49,305 nucleotides of DNA from Muribaculaceae bacterium. GTDB taxonomy: Bacteria; Bacteroidota; Bacteroidia; Bacteroidales; Muribaculaceae. A program made the position numbers and the translations under genes. Under the pieces are notes generated by a model. It saw nothing but the letters and a program-made list of their open reading frames with translations. It did not search any database and was not told where the DNA came from. Of this stretch, positions 24,326 through 32,974 are shown piece after piece. The stretch is from NCBI GenBank assembly GCA_017620885.1, contig JAGAUF010000048.1, positions 1 to 49,305 of the forward strand, written 5' to 3'. Numbering within the stretch: position 1 is the first letter of the stretch; the number at the start of each line of letters is the position of its first letter.

Positions 24326-26146
24326 TTAATCATTTTCAAAGGAATATTCGTCGGCAAGGCGGATATTCACCGCGAAACGGAATATTCCTGTATTTTTGAG
24401 ATTTGGCTCTGTGCGTATATCAAACAGTACGTCGTCGCCGTCCAGCAGATCTTCATCCGTGAACTCGCGCGCCTGATAGCGATATCGGCCCACGAGGATA
24501 TAAGGTTTGCCGTAATTGGATTTATAGATGCCGGGAATATCGTAATCGCGGTTGGGTATATATCCTTCGGAAAATTCCACCGGCTCAATCTTTTTCTCAT
24601 ATCGAGCCACCGTATGCTCTATGGGTCGGTTTTCTTTTTCTTCCTCATATTCGTGCTCTTCACCGGCACGGAAAAGGAACGATTTGTCGTATTTGCTGAC
24701 GTCTATCTTGTCCAATACTTTCGGCACGTTTTCCAGCTCGGGACGATAGATTTCGTCATTGTCGTGCAGCGTCATAAAGCCGAGACGCGCATTGTCTTGT
24801 TCCGCTTCTTTGTTTTGCGCTTCTTCGCGGGCTTTCTCAAGGCTTAATGCTGCAGACGCATTTGCATCGCTTTCCTTGATTTCGCTTTCGAGTTCTACAT
24901 CCTCGTCGGATTTGACGGCAAGCGTGTTTTCAGAATCAAGCAATTGCGGCGAGAGCCAGTCGGCCTCCTGAGTCATCACCATACGAGCTTTCCTGTATGC
25001 CATACCCGGCGTCAGGATAGTATGTCCGATGTATTTGCCGCTGACTGTAGCCCGTTCCACCATCAGGGCAAACTGTATATTGTTGATGTTCTCGAAATCA
25101 AGCGACATAGGTATCAATTGCATCATACGGCGTCGCTTGGCGTCATATACGGGAATAACCATACGGTAGTTCCAACCGACCTTCTTGATTGCGCGTCGCA
25201 GGCTCAGTTCCAGACCGTCCTTGAAGCGAAGACGGGCAAAATCGTCATTATCCAGCGCCTCACGGTATGCGTCATAAAATTCCTTGTCAGGAGTGAAGGG
25301 CTCTTCGGGCCATTCGAATCCGGTCGGGATTATCGATTTAAGATAAGAAAGAGGGAGTCTTTCCAGTCTGTCAAGTATATGTTCAAAAGGAAGAGTGGGG
25401 AGGCCGGCGTTAATATCATATACAAGGTCGGAAGGCTTATCGAAATATGTAGCTTTTACAGGAAGCGTTTCAAATGCCCGCGAGAGAATCTGTCCCGGAC
25501 GACGGTTGCCCGGCGTGCACCATGAGTTGAAAACCCATTTCTGCATTCCTTCTTTCTTGTTGGCGGCGAAAAGCGCATATATAGGATCATAGAGCTTGTC
25601 GACCAGTCCGGTGTTGAAAGCCGCCCATTTTGTCCCCTCTACAATAGCATAGCGGTTGCCGCTTTTACGCATGTGAAGCAGACGTTTGAAGGTGTTGGTG
25701 ATGTAAGCACGCAAGATGCCGTACGGCTGATCGCCCTCTCTCCAGTTTTCCGACAACGCCATATTTGCAAGAATTTCGAGTTTGCTGTCGAATCCGGACA
25801 TAAATCCCCATGTGAAGAGCGATTGCGGAGTGGAATATCTGGCTGCATTAAGTTCCTTGGCTTTCTCCAAACCCTCTTCAGTCAGTCCCAATAAAGCGTA
25901 ACCCTCTTCTACAATATCCCCGTCGGCAGTCTGTGTGCCGGCTTCTACATAGCCGCGTTTAATGTAAGGTTTGTAATCATCTGAATCTACAAGAGCACTG
26001 AAGGAAACGTCGTCGTCAGCAAAGGATGTAAGCAATCCCCGCTGGTATAATTGTTCCGTCACCTCACGCGATTTCGCCATGCCCTCTTCATCTTTCAGAA
26101 GATAAATCACCATAAGCAAGGCTTCGAATAAATCTGTATAAGCCAT
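24326..26146 (-). CDS. DUF3825-containing protein, large and acidic
   Basis: A soluble protein of about 606 residues. The N-terminal part (about 1-110) resembles a helical winged-helix-like region with LTEEGLEKAKELNAAR. The middle (about 120-370) carries WAAFNTGLVDKLYDPIYALF and NINNIQFALMVERATVSGKYIGHTILTPGMAYRKAR, which I recognise as DUF3825. After an acidic linker (about 395-445) there is a C-terminal region with PNRDYDIPGIYKSNYGKPYILVGRYRYQ. Function is not known to me; DUF3825 is thought to be nucleic-acid related in some contexts but this is not established. I prefer the ATG at 26146 (MAYTDLF); an in-frame ATG at 26170 is the alternative. It leads the chrA pair and folC on the minus strand. 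Confidence 0.78.
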   Translation of the reverse strand: MAYTDLFEALLMVIYLLKDEEGMAKSREVTEQLYQRGLLTSFADDDVSFSALVDSDDYKPYIKRGYVEAGTQTADGDIVEEGYALLGLTEEGLEKAKELNAARYSTPQSLFTWGFMSGFDSKLEILANMALSENWREGDQPYGILRAYITNTFKRLLHMRKSGNRYAIVEGTKWAAFNTGLVDKLYDPIYALFAANKKEGMQKWVFNSWCTPGNRRPGQILSRAFETLPVKATYFDKPSDLVYDINAGLPTLPFEHILDRLERLPLSYLKSIIPTGFEWPEEPFTPDKEFYDAYREALDNDDFARLRFKDGLELSLRRAIKKVGWNYRMVIPVYDAKRRRMMQLIPMSLDFENINNIQFALMVERATVSGKYIGHTILTPGMAYRKARMVMTQEADWLSPQLLDSENTLAVKSDEDVELESEIKESDANASAALSLEKAREEAQNKEAEQDNARLGFMTLHDNDEIYRPELENVPKVLDKIDVSKYDKSFLFRAGEEHEYEEEKENRPIEHTVARYEKKIEPVEFSEGYIPNRDYDIPGIYKSNYGKPYILVGRYRYQAREFTDEDLLDGDDVLFDIRTEPNLKNTGIFRFAVNIRLADEYSFEND

Positions 26147-26351
26147 AAATGAAAATTTTACAGTAGGCATACGATTCGGCTACATGGCCATTATGAAATA
26201 TATGTTGCCAAGTCAAACTATTGGCCGAATTTATATACTTACCTTAAGAAATAAATTAAAGTTTATAAAATATGTTTCGGAGAAATAAAGCGTGCAATAC
26301 AATTGAGTGGGTGCCTTTCTCCCCAAAATTAATAAATATTTTAATATTTTG

Positions 26352-26382
26352 CAAAATTACAAATTTTTCTTCATAATTGCAA
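26352..26382 (-). promoter_or_regulatory. Promoter of the DUF3825 operon
   Basis: On the minus strand TTG (complement of 26380-26382), a 20-base spacer and TAATTTTG (complement of 26352-26359) fit the consensus. It implies a leader of about 200 bases. Confidence 0.65.
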
Positions 26383-26523
26383 CCCCTTTTTTTCTCTTTT
26401 TTCTCTCTTAAAAATGATGCATTTTTTGATATTGTAAGAGCCTAAACCATTCCTTAATTAAAGAATCCGTGGCCGAAAGCAAAATAAATCGCTCAAATAT
26501 AGGAGATTCTAAACTAAATTTCG

Positions 26524-26531
26524 TAATTTTG
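26524..26531 (+). promoter_or_regulatory. Putative -7 box of the surface glycan operon
   Basis: TAATTTTG matches the -7 consensus and is followed by CACC; transcription would start near 26538, about 135 bases before wbpA. No clear TTTG lies at the -33 position. Confidence 0.55.
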
Positions 26532-26673
26532 CACCTTGGATTGAGACAATCACGCTTACATTTCACATCGTTGGCCAAAAAGTTTTATGTCTTATTTCTA
26601 TATAAAATAAAGATGAGTGTGGCAATTCCTGAGGTCTGTCATCAAGCCCAATCTCTGAAAATATTTAAGGGAA

Positions 26674-28014
26674 ATGAATTATACTAAATGTAGTGATAAT
26701 ATAATAGAAATTCTATTGAAGAAAATTACCGATCGGGAACTCGTGGCAGGAGTGGTCGGTCTTGGCTATGTAGGATTGCCGTTGGCTGTAGAAATGGCAA
26801 AAGCCGGTTTCAAGACCATAGGTTTTGACGTTAAGAAAGAGAAGGTCGATTCGGTCAATCAAGGACACAGCTATGTCGGCGATGTCGCTGACTCCGATAT
26901 GAAGATGCTTGTTGAGAAAAGGATGTTTGCCGCAACGACAGATTTCAGCGAAATCAGCAAAGTTGATTTTATCGCTATTTGTGTGCCCACACCGCTTGAC
27001 GCAGACGGGCGTCCCGATCTCAGCTATGTGGAATCATCGGCAAAATCAATTGCACGGCATCTCCACAAGGGGATGATGGTGGTTCTTGAATCTACATCAT
27101 ATCCCGGCACTACCGAAGAGATTGTGAAACCTGTTCTCGAATCATCGGGCCTGAAATGCGGCGAGGACTTCTATCTCGGGTTCTCTCCGGAGCGGATTGA
27201 TCCGGGCAATAAAACATACAATATTAAGAATACCACTAAAGTCGTGGGCGGTTTAGGGGCTGCTGCCGATGAGCTTATATCTGCCATGTATGCCTCCGTG
27301 TTGCAAAACAATGTGTTCCGGGTTTCATCGCCGGCTGTGGCGGAAATGACCAAGATGCTGGAAAATTCCTATCGCAACGTCAATATCGGGCTAATCAACG
27401 AGTTTGCCATCTTCTGCAATAAGATGGGCATTAGCATCTGGGAGGTAATAGAGGCGGCAAAGACTAAGCCTTTCGGGTTCGTACCGTTCTATCCCGGTCC
27501 CGGAGTAGGCGGTCACTGCATACCGGTCGATCCCTGTTACATGAATTATAAAGCGGGCGAATATGACTTCCGATTCTCGATAATAGAGGCATCGGTGAAG
27601 GTCAATGACTTTATGCCGGAATACTGTGTGAAACGAATCGGCGATATATTGAACCGCCGTTTTTACAAGTCGCTGTCATCGTCAATGATTCTGATACTCG
27701 GAGTTACTTACAAAGAGGATATCAACGATTGCAGGGAGTCGCCGGCAGTCCGCATAATAGACAAGTTGGTCGCGGAGGAATCGCAAGTTACATTCTATGA
27801 CCCCTACGTTTCCGAATTCTTTTATCACGGCAAAAAATACGAAGGTGAGAAGCGTCTGTCGGCCGAGCTTTTAAGTCGTGCAGACATTACGGTCATCCTC
27901 ACTGCACATAGCAATGTGGATTATGAATTTGTCCAAAGAAATGCAAATGTGATTTACGATACAAGGAATGGTATGAGGGGTATTGCTGACAGAAGTAATA
28001 TAGAATTGCTTTAA
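26674..28014 (+). CDS. wbpA: Nucleotide-sugar 6-dehydrogenase, WbpA/WbpO type
   Basis: Predicted UDP-GlcNAc 6-dehydrogenase, oxidising C6 to the uronic acid in two NAD-dependent steps. The protein has 446 residues. A Rossmann start VVGLGYVGLPLAVEMAKAGF has GLGYVG at 29-34. The Lys/Glu block FSPERIDPG is at 170-178. The catalytic Cys282 lies in PGPGVGGHCIPVDPCYM. The C-terminal NAD(P)-binding lobe begins near ILGVTYKEDINDCRESPA. The N-terminal form (LLKKITDREL before the Rossmann strand) is of the WbpA group rather than plain UDP-glucose dehydrogenase. This is the first gene of the glycan operon, followed 9 bases later by the WbpD-like gene. UDP-GlcNAc as substrate is inferred from its wbpB/D/E neighbours. 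Confidence 0.88.
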   Translation: MNYTKCSDNIIEILLKKITDRELVAGVVGLGYVGLPLAVEMAKAGFKTIGFDVKKEKVDSVNQGHSYVGDVADSDMKMLVEKRMFAATTDFSEISKVDFIAICVPTPLDADGRPDLSYVESSAKSIARHLHKGMMVVLESTSYPGTTEEIVKPVLESSGLKCGEDFYLGFSPERIDPGNKTYNIKNTTKVVGGLGAAADELISAMYASVLQNNVFRVSSPAVAEMTKMLENSYRNVNIGLINEFAIFCNKMGISIWEVIEAAKTKPFGFVPFYPGPGVGGHCIPVDPCYMNYKAGEYDFRFSIIEASVKVNDFMPEYCVKRIGDILNRRFYKSLSSSMILILGVTYKEDINDCRESPAVRIIDKLVAEESQVTFYDPYVSEFFYHGKKYEGEKRLSAELLSRADITVILTAHSNVDYEFVQRNANVIYDTRNGMRGIADRSNIELL

Positions 28015-28023
28015 TCAGACGAT

Positions 28024-28590
28024 ATGAAAGACAGAAATTATTTCGTACATCCGTCGAGTTATATAGATGACAATGTCAGAATAGGCGAAAGCACTAAAAT
28101 ATGGCACTTTTGTCACGTGCAGTCAGGCGCCTCGATAGGACGCGACTGTTCATTGGGGCAGAATGTGTATATCGGCAGCAACGTCAAGATTGGCGATGGC
28201 ACGCGTATGCAGAATAATGTATTCGTATGTAAAGGTGTGGAAATTGAAAACAATGTGTTCTGCGGGCCCTCTGTCAGCTTCACAAACGTAAAGAATCCCC
28301 GTGCCCGTTTTCCGGTAAACGGCTCCTATACGAAAACGCTTGTCCGCGAGGGTGCTACGATAGGTGCAAACGCAGCAATAGTTTGCGGCCATATAATTGG
28401 AAGCCATGCATTTGTAGGAGCCGGTGCCGTCGTTACAGAAGATGTGAAGGATTATGCAATGGTGGCGGGTGTCCCGTCGCGACAGATAGGATGGGTGTGC
28501 GAGTGTGGCAGACGTCTTGATGAAACAAATAAATGCGGGTGCGGAAGAAGTTACAGACTTGAAGGGGATTGTCTGAAGAAGGATGACTGA
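28024..28590 (+). CDS. wbpD: UDP-amino-sugar N-acetyltransferase, WbpD type
   Basis: Predicted acetyl-CoA-dependent N-acetyltransferase acting on the 3-amino group of UDP-GlcNAc3NA. The 188-residue protein is a left-handed beta-helix of hexapeptide repeats (for example YIGSNVKIGDGTRMQNNVFV and GANAAIVCGHIIGSHAFVG). The N-terminus YFVHPSSYIDDNVRIGESTKIWHFCHV and the GPSVSFTNVKNPRARFP stretch are WbpD/WlbB hallmarks. A cysteine-rich C-terminal tail (CECGRRLDETNKCGCGRSYRL) resembles a zinc ribbon seen in some homologues. The gene lies between the WbpA and WbpE homologues, as in pseudomonad O-antigen loci. Confidence 0.9.
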   Translation: MKDRNYFVHPSSYIDDNVRIGESTKIWHFCHVQSGASIGRDCSLGQNVYIGSNVKIGDGTRMQNNVFVCKGVEIENNVFCGPSVSFTNVKNPRARFPVNGSYTKTLVREGATIGANAAIVCGHIIGSHAFVGAGAVVTEDVKDYAMVAGVPSRQIGWVCECGRRLDETNKCGCGRSYRLEGDCLKKDD

Positions 28591-28592
28591 TT

Positions 28593-29717
28593 ATGCAATT
28601 CAGGGATTTGAGACGACAATATTGTGCTTTGAAATCAGACATAGACATAGCTGTGTCTGATGTCGTGTCTTCAGGCGACTACATTATGGGCTCCCGGGTC
28701 AGAGAGCTTGAAAAGGAGCTTGCGGACTATGTCGGGACAAAGCATTGCATTTCATGTGCCAGCGGCACAGACGCGCTGATTTTAGCTCTGAAAGTATGGG
28801 GCATAGGAGAGGGAGACGCGGTCTTTGTGCCTGATTTTACCTTCTTCGCCACGGCTGAAGCCGTTTCCTCAGAAGGAGCATCTCCCATTTTTGTAGATGT
28901 AGATAAAGACACATTCAATATAGATCCGGCCGATCTTGAGGAAAAAATCAAATTGACTGTTCGTAACGGGGAATTGAAGCCGAGAGTCATCGTTGCGGTA
29001 GATCTGTTCGGTCTTCCGGCGAATTATCCTGCTATCCGCAGTATTGCCGACAGGTATGGGCTATTCATACTTGAAGACGGCGCCCAAGGTTTCGGAGGTT
29101 CACTCAACGGGAAGCGCAGCTGTTCGTTTGGCGACATCTCAACCACCTCGTTTTTCCCGGCCAAGCCGCTCGGATGCTATGGCGACGGAGGGGCTTGTTT
29201 CACTGACAACGACGAATGGGCCGCGCTGATGGATTCTTACCGTATGCACGGAAAAAGCTTATCTAAATATGAAAATGTCCGTATCGGAATGAATTCCCGT
29301 CTGGACACAGTTCAGGCGGCAATTTTACAAGTCAAATTAAAGGCTTTCGCCGATGAACTCGCGGCTGTGAACCGTGTCGCGGATGAGTATTCTAACTTAT
29401 TATATGATATTGTAAAGATTCCCGCAATTCCCGAAGGATTCTTCTCAAGCAGGGCTCAATACACCATCAGGCTGAACAACGAAGCAGAACGAGACGATTT
29501 GCAGACGTATCTAAAAGAGCAGGGAATCCCTTCGACGGTTTACTATCCGACACCTCTTCACCGACAGCCCGCATACAGAAATCTTGGGATACCCACATCG
29601 TACTGCCCTGTGACAGACAAATTGTGCGAGACTGTCCTCTCCCTTCCTATGCATCCATATCTTACGCAGGAAGACATCAACAGTGTTTGTAACGCGATAA
29701 AGTGTTTTCTTAAATAA
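28593..29717 (+). CDS. wbpE: UDP-3-keto-GlcNAcA aminotransferase, WbpE type (DegT/DnrJ/EryC1/StrS)
   Basis: Predicted PLP-dependent sugar aminotransferase making the 3-amino group from UDP-3-keto-GlcNAcA with glutamate. The protein has 374 residues. The start FRDLRRQYCALKSDID is the WbpE/WlbC form. CASGTDALILAL binds the phosphate, EDGAQGFG holds the ring-contact Asp, and the Schiff-base Lys191 lies in SFFPAKPLGCYGDGGA. The C-terminal part GIPSTVYYPTPLHRQPAY is typical of the group. It sits two bases after wbpD. Its stop codon overlaps the flippase start (TAATG). Confidence 0.92.
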   Translation: MQFRDLRRQYCALKSDIDIAVSDVVSSGDYIMGSRVRELEKELADYVGTKHCISCASGTDALILALKVWGIGEGDAVFVPDFTFFATAEAVSSEGASPIFVDVDKDTFNIDPADLEEKIKLTVRNGELKPRVIVAVDLFGLPANYPAIRSIADRYGLFILEDGAQGFGGSLNGKRSCSFGDISTTSFFPAKPLGCYGDGGACFTDNDEWAALMDSYRMHGKSLSKYENVRIGMNSRLDTVQAAILQVKLKAFADELAAVNRVADEYSNLLYDIVKIPAIPEGFFSSRAQYTIRLNNEAERDDLQTYLKEQGIPSTVYYPTPLHRQPAYRNLGIPTSYCPVTDKLCETVLSLPMHPYLTQEDINSVCNAIKCFLK

Positions 29718-31000
29718 TGGCCGGCTTATTGAAAAAAAACTGTTCGGACAATTCTCTTTTCAAGAATATCCTCAAGCTTATTTCGGGAGAGGGTGTCGGG
29801 AGAGCCATAGGATTTCTGGCTGCGCCTGTCATCACACGATTATATACGACGTCTGATTTCGGAATAGTTGCCGTCTTCGGGTCAATATGCGTTTTATTAT
29901 ATCCTTTTTTATCGTTGAAATACTCTCTCTCCATTCCATTGCATCGCACTGAAACTGCCGCCGTCAATTCAATAGCGGCATGTCTGCTTGTATTGGTTAT
30001 CAATACTGTAATCATCACTCTAACCTTCCTGTTCTTTCATTCACAAATACTGTCATTCTTTTCTTCAGGAATAATAGATTCTTTATGGGGCTATATTCCG
30101 CTTACATTCTTTTTCTGCGGGCTGTCTGAAATACTGTCATACTATTCCACACGTCAGCGGGATTTTACAACCATTGCGAAAGTGTCGATAGTGCAGAAAC
30201 TGACAGGAGCGCTGATTAAAATATTTCTCGGTCTGCTGCATTGTCATGTAATAGGACTGCTGACAGGGAGTTTATTTGCCGCAAGCGGAGGCCTTTCATT
30301 ATATTTCAGAGTATATTGGAAAAGATTGAAAGATGGCTTTCACAGAGTCAGTCTAAGGAAAATATGTTTTGTTATCAGGAGGTATAAGGAATTTCCTTTA
30401 TACAGAGTCCCGTCACATTTGCTTTTAAAGGTTTCGGGAAGTCTGCCTATCCTGTATTTCGCGTGGCATTTCGGGACTGACACAACCGGTCAGATAAGTC
30501 TGGCAATGAGTATGCTTTCTGTACCGGTTTCCATTGCCTGCACGTCGGTAGGCAGAGCTTTCTATGGCGAAATAGCGTCTTTGGGACAAGAAAAGAATAA
30601 AGAGATTTCCGTCATGACGGGACGGATAATGATAAAGCTGTTTGCCATAAGCATAGTTCCTTTTATGGTTATCGTCGTTTTCGGTCCATGGATTTTCAGT
30701 ACTTATTTTGGATCCGAATGGATACAATCCGGAGTTTTTGCCCGCTACCTTTGTTTCTATCTGATATTCCGGTTTGTATATAGCCCTATAAGCGACGGCA
30801 TATTCAATGTATTTGAGAGACAGAAGTCAGTGTTATGGCTCGAAACGTCACGTGTGGTGATTGTAATCTCAAGCCTGTTTATATCATGGTTATGTAATTG
30901 TTCGGTCGATAAGACGGTAATTGTTTACAGTCTGTCTTTATCTATACAGTATATTTTCTCCATCATTATGGTCTTTTATATTTTAAGAAAATCGTCATGA
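29717..31000 (+). CDS. Polysaccharide flippase, Wzx family
   Basis: Predicted MOP-superfamily lipid-linked oligosaccharide flippase of the inner membrane. A 427-residue protein with about 12 hydrophobic segments. The first is preceded by LKLISGEGVGRAIGFLAAPVITRLYTTSDFG, the usual Wzx/PST N-terminal pattern, and FIAVFGS-like turns follow. Loops are short and basic, and AT content is higher than in the flanking housekeeping genes, as usual for glycan-locus flippases. It overlaps the preceding aminotransferase gene by one base and the following formyltransferase gene by four (ATGA). Substrate not predictable. Confidence 0.88.
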   Translation: MAGLLKKNCSDNSLFKNILKLISGEGVGRAIGFLAAPVITRLYTTSDFGIVAVFGSICVLLYPFLSLKYSLSIPLHRTETAAVNSIAACLLVLVINTVIITLTFLFFHSQILSFFSSGIIDSLWGYIPLTFFFCGLSEILSYYSTRQRDFTTIAKVSIVQKLTGALIKIFLGLLHCHVIGLLTGSLFAASGGLSLYFRVYWKRLKDGFHRVSLRKICFVIRRYKEFPLYRVPSHLLLKVSGSLPILYFAWHFGTDTTGQISLAMSMLSVPVSIACTSVGRAFYGEIASLGQEKNKEISVMTGRIMIKLFAISIVPFMVIVVFGPWIFSTYFGSEWIQSGVFARYLCFYLIFRFVYSPISDGIFNVFERQKSVLWLETSRVVIVISSLFISWLCNCSVDKTVIVYSLSLSIQYIFSIIMVFYILRKSS

Positions 31001-31681
31001 AGAAAAAAGTAGCAGTATTGACCTACCCCGTAAAACATAGGAAAACGTATGATACCTTAAGCCTTCTGAAGGCAAATGGATATAATGACGTGAATGTATA
31101 TGCGGTTCCATTCAGTTATCGGAAGAAGGTATTTCCGTTGATTCAGCATCGTCCTGAAATGAATTTTCAAATTCCCGAACCGGGCGAATTATGTCAGAAT
31201 TTAGGATATCGGTATAAAGAGGGTGAGTTGGAGTCGTTCAGTATAGGAAATGAAAGGATAGTGCTGATTGGCGGTGCCGGAATATTGCCCGACAAGTTTG
31301 TGAAAAGTCACATAATTATTAACTCACATCCGGGTTTTATTCCAAATTGTCGAGGGCTTGATGCGTTTAAATGGGCAATAGCAGAGATGCAGCCGTTAGG
31401 CGTGACCACACATTTTGTGGGGGGTAGTAGATGCCGGTGTGATCATTGAAAGAAGGATAATTAATATTTATGCATCAGACACGTTTCACTCAGCAGCGCA
31501 AAGAGTATATGAAAACGAGGTGTCGATGCTGGTGTCGGCAATAGAAAAAAGTGACGATATAAATCTTGAGAGGGTATCAGGAGAGGGCTACGATGTTCAT
31601 AAAAGAATGCCAGGAAATATAGAAGAAAACCTGATGGAGATGTTCGAGCAGTATAAGAAAAAATATGCTGTGGATTTTTAA
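30997..31681 (+). pseudogene. Formyltransferase-family protein, frameshifted at a G6 tract
   Basis: Would encode a 227-residue formyltransferase-fold protein, probably acting on an amino-sugar nucleotide. The reading frame from 30997 contains INSHPGFIPNCRG with Asn109 and His111 of the catalytic triad, then stops at 31449. In the next frame, starting within the G run at 31419-31424, VVDAGVIIERRIINIYASDT continues the family pattern and supplies the third catalytic residue Asp (position 145 after repair). Removing one G from GTGGGGGGTAG joins both parts as HFVGVVDAGVII. As it stands the product lacks the Asp and is presumably inactive. Cause may be a real mutation, slipped-strand phase variation or an assembly indel. 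Its start overlaps the flippase stop. Confidence 0.85.
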
Positions 31682-31728
31682 TCGATGAATAATTTTTTTG
31701 TATAATATTATTTTTGTCTGTCGTGCGG

Positions 31729-31758
31729 TTGTTATATTAAATATTTTGCTTAACTTTG
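31729..31758 (+). promoter_or_regulatory. Internal promoter in the glycan locus
   Basis: TTG at 31729-31731, a 19-base spacer and TAACTTTG at 31751-31758 match the Bacteroidetes consensus. It sits in the 98-base gap before the GT4 gene, so the last three genes can be transcribed apart from the first five. Confidence 0.7.
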
Positions 31759-31779
31759 TAATTTGGCAAAAAAAGCTGT

Positions 31780-32973
31780 ATGAAAAAAACAATTGTTCAT
31801 ATTGCTCCGTTCCCGATTCAGAATATGGGAAAAGGTAAAGGAAGAGTATCCACGTATCTCCCCCTGAAGGGTCTTGTAAAAAATGGATACGACAACATCT
31901 ATATCACCAACAGTCCATACGCAAGTCCGGACGATTCGGAACCGGGAATTGAAGTAGTGACAATAAAAGATCCGTTTACCAAGACGAAGTATGCCTACTC
32001 AAGATTATATATGTTGCTTTTTTATTACCCCGTCATTTATCCGCAGTTCATATATCATGCGATAAGAAAGGGAAGAAAGAGAAATGTAGCAGCGGTAATT
32101 TGTCATTCGTATTGGTTGGCTTTTGTGGGGTATGTGCTTGCGAGAATATTCAAGGCAAAATATATTTCAAAATTTTATGGTATCGGAATGCCAAGTCTGC
32201 CGGGACATCCTGATTTATTGAGAAAGTCCTCGTTCTGGTATCCTGCAGATTTGTTTATCATCACAAATGATGGTTCAAATGGATATGAATATGCTCTGAA
32301 AAGAGGAGTCTCTGCAGATAAAATAGCCTTTCTTCGTAATGGAATCGAGAAACAGGCGAATTTGAACAAAGACGATCTTTTATACAAGCGACTCGCTCCC
32401 AATAATGAAAAGCTGTTGCTTACGGTGTCTCGACTTGTGAGTTCCAAGAATGTGGATAAAATTATAGATGCATTCTATGAATTGTCGAAAACGATGTCCG
32501 GAATACGCTTGGTAATTGTAGGAGACGGCCTGCAACGGAAGGAACTCGAAACGAAGGTGTCGCAATTGGGAATTTCTGACCGTGTATGTTTTGTCGGAGC
32601 TGTATATCATAAAGATATTTTCCGATATCAAAGCGTTGCAGACATATTCATCAGTATGAATGCAATCAGCAGCCTTTCCAATCCTGTGTTTGAGGCAATG
32701 GCTTCCGGCAGATGTGTAATTGCTTTAGATCGAGGCGCAACCCGCGAATTAATAAAGGATGGACAAAACGGAATTGTAATTGAATCATTCGATGAACTGA
32801 AAGATGCGATAATCAGTCTTCTTTCTAATCCTGACAGGATAGCACGATTAGGATTGCAAGCCAAAAAGACAATAGATGATACATGGCTTTCTTGGGAAGA
32901 GAGAATTCAAATAGAAATGGAAATGATAAACAGTCTATGCGATAACAAGACTCCGCAGGTCTGTATTCGATAA
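31780..32973 (+). CDS. Glycosyltransferase family 4 (GT-B)
   Basis: Predicted retaining glycosyltransferase adding a sugar to the lipid-linked glycan on the cytoplasmic side. Of 397 residues, the N-terminal domain begins IVHIAPFPIQNMGKGKGRVS. The C-terminal GT1 domain (about 200-370) has LLLTVSRLVSSKNVDKIIDAF, LVIVGDGLQRKEL and SLSNPVFEAMASGRCVIAL; in the last, Glu of VFEAMA is the second acid of the usual E-x7-E motif while the first acid is replaced (NAISSLSNPVFE). Donor and acceptor unknown. It has its own promoter and is followed by the Stealth gene one base after the stop. Confidence 0.88.
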   Translation: MKKTIVHIAPFPIQNMGKGKGRVSTYLPLKGLVKNGYDNIYITNSPYASPDDSEPGIEVVTIKDPFTKTKYAYSRLYMLLFYYPVIYPQFIYHAIRKGRKRNVAAVICHSYWLAFVGYVLARIFKAKYISKFYGIGMPSLPGHPDLLRKSSFWYPADLFIITNDGSNGYEYALKRGVSADKIAFLRNGIEKQANLNKDDLLYKRLAPNNEKLLLTVSRLVSSKNVDKIIDAFYELSKTMSGIRLVIVGDGLQRKELETKVSQLGISDRVCFVGAVYHKDIFRYQSVADIFISMNAISSLSNPVFEAMASGRCVIALDRGATRELIKDGQNGIVIESFDELKDAIISLLSNPDRIARLGLQAKKTIDDTWLSWEERIQIEMEMINSLCDNKTPQVCIR

Positions 32974-32974
32974 T

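Larger units (their letters stand above)
26147..26673. other. Long AT-rich intergenic region with divergent promoters
   Basis: About 500 bases between the divergent DUF3825 gene and the glycan locus. It holds one promoter on each strand (26352-26382 minus, 26524-26531 plus), homopolymeric T and A runs around 26330-26420, and a possible 24-codon leader frame at 26613-26687. No UpxY-type antiterminator gene and no RNA gene is seen. Confidence 0.6.

Noticed and set aside
26300..26420. Homopolymer-rich stretch considered as a replication origin or attachment site
   Set aside because: No DnaA-box cluster, iterons, integrase gene or flanking direct repeats were seen; AT richness fits promoters.
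26469..26687. 72-codon open frame before wbpA
   Set aside because: It spans the TAATTTTG promoter box, so its first half would not be transcribed; composition looks non-coding. Only the last 24 codons could be a leader peptide.
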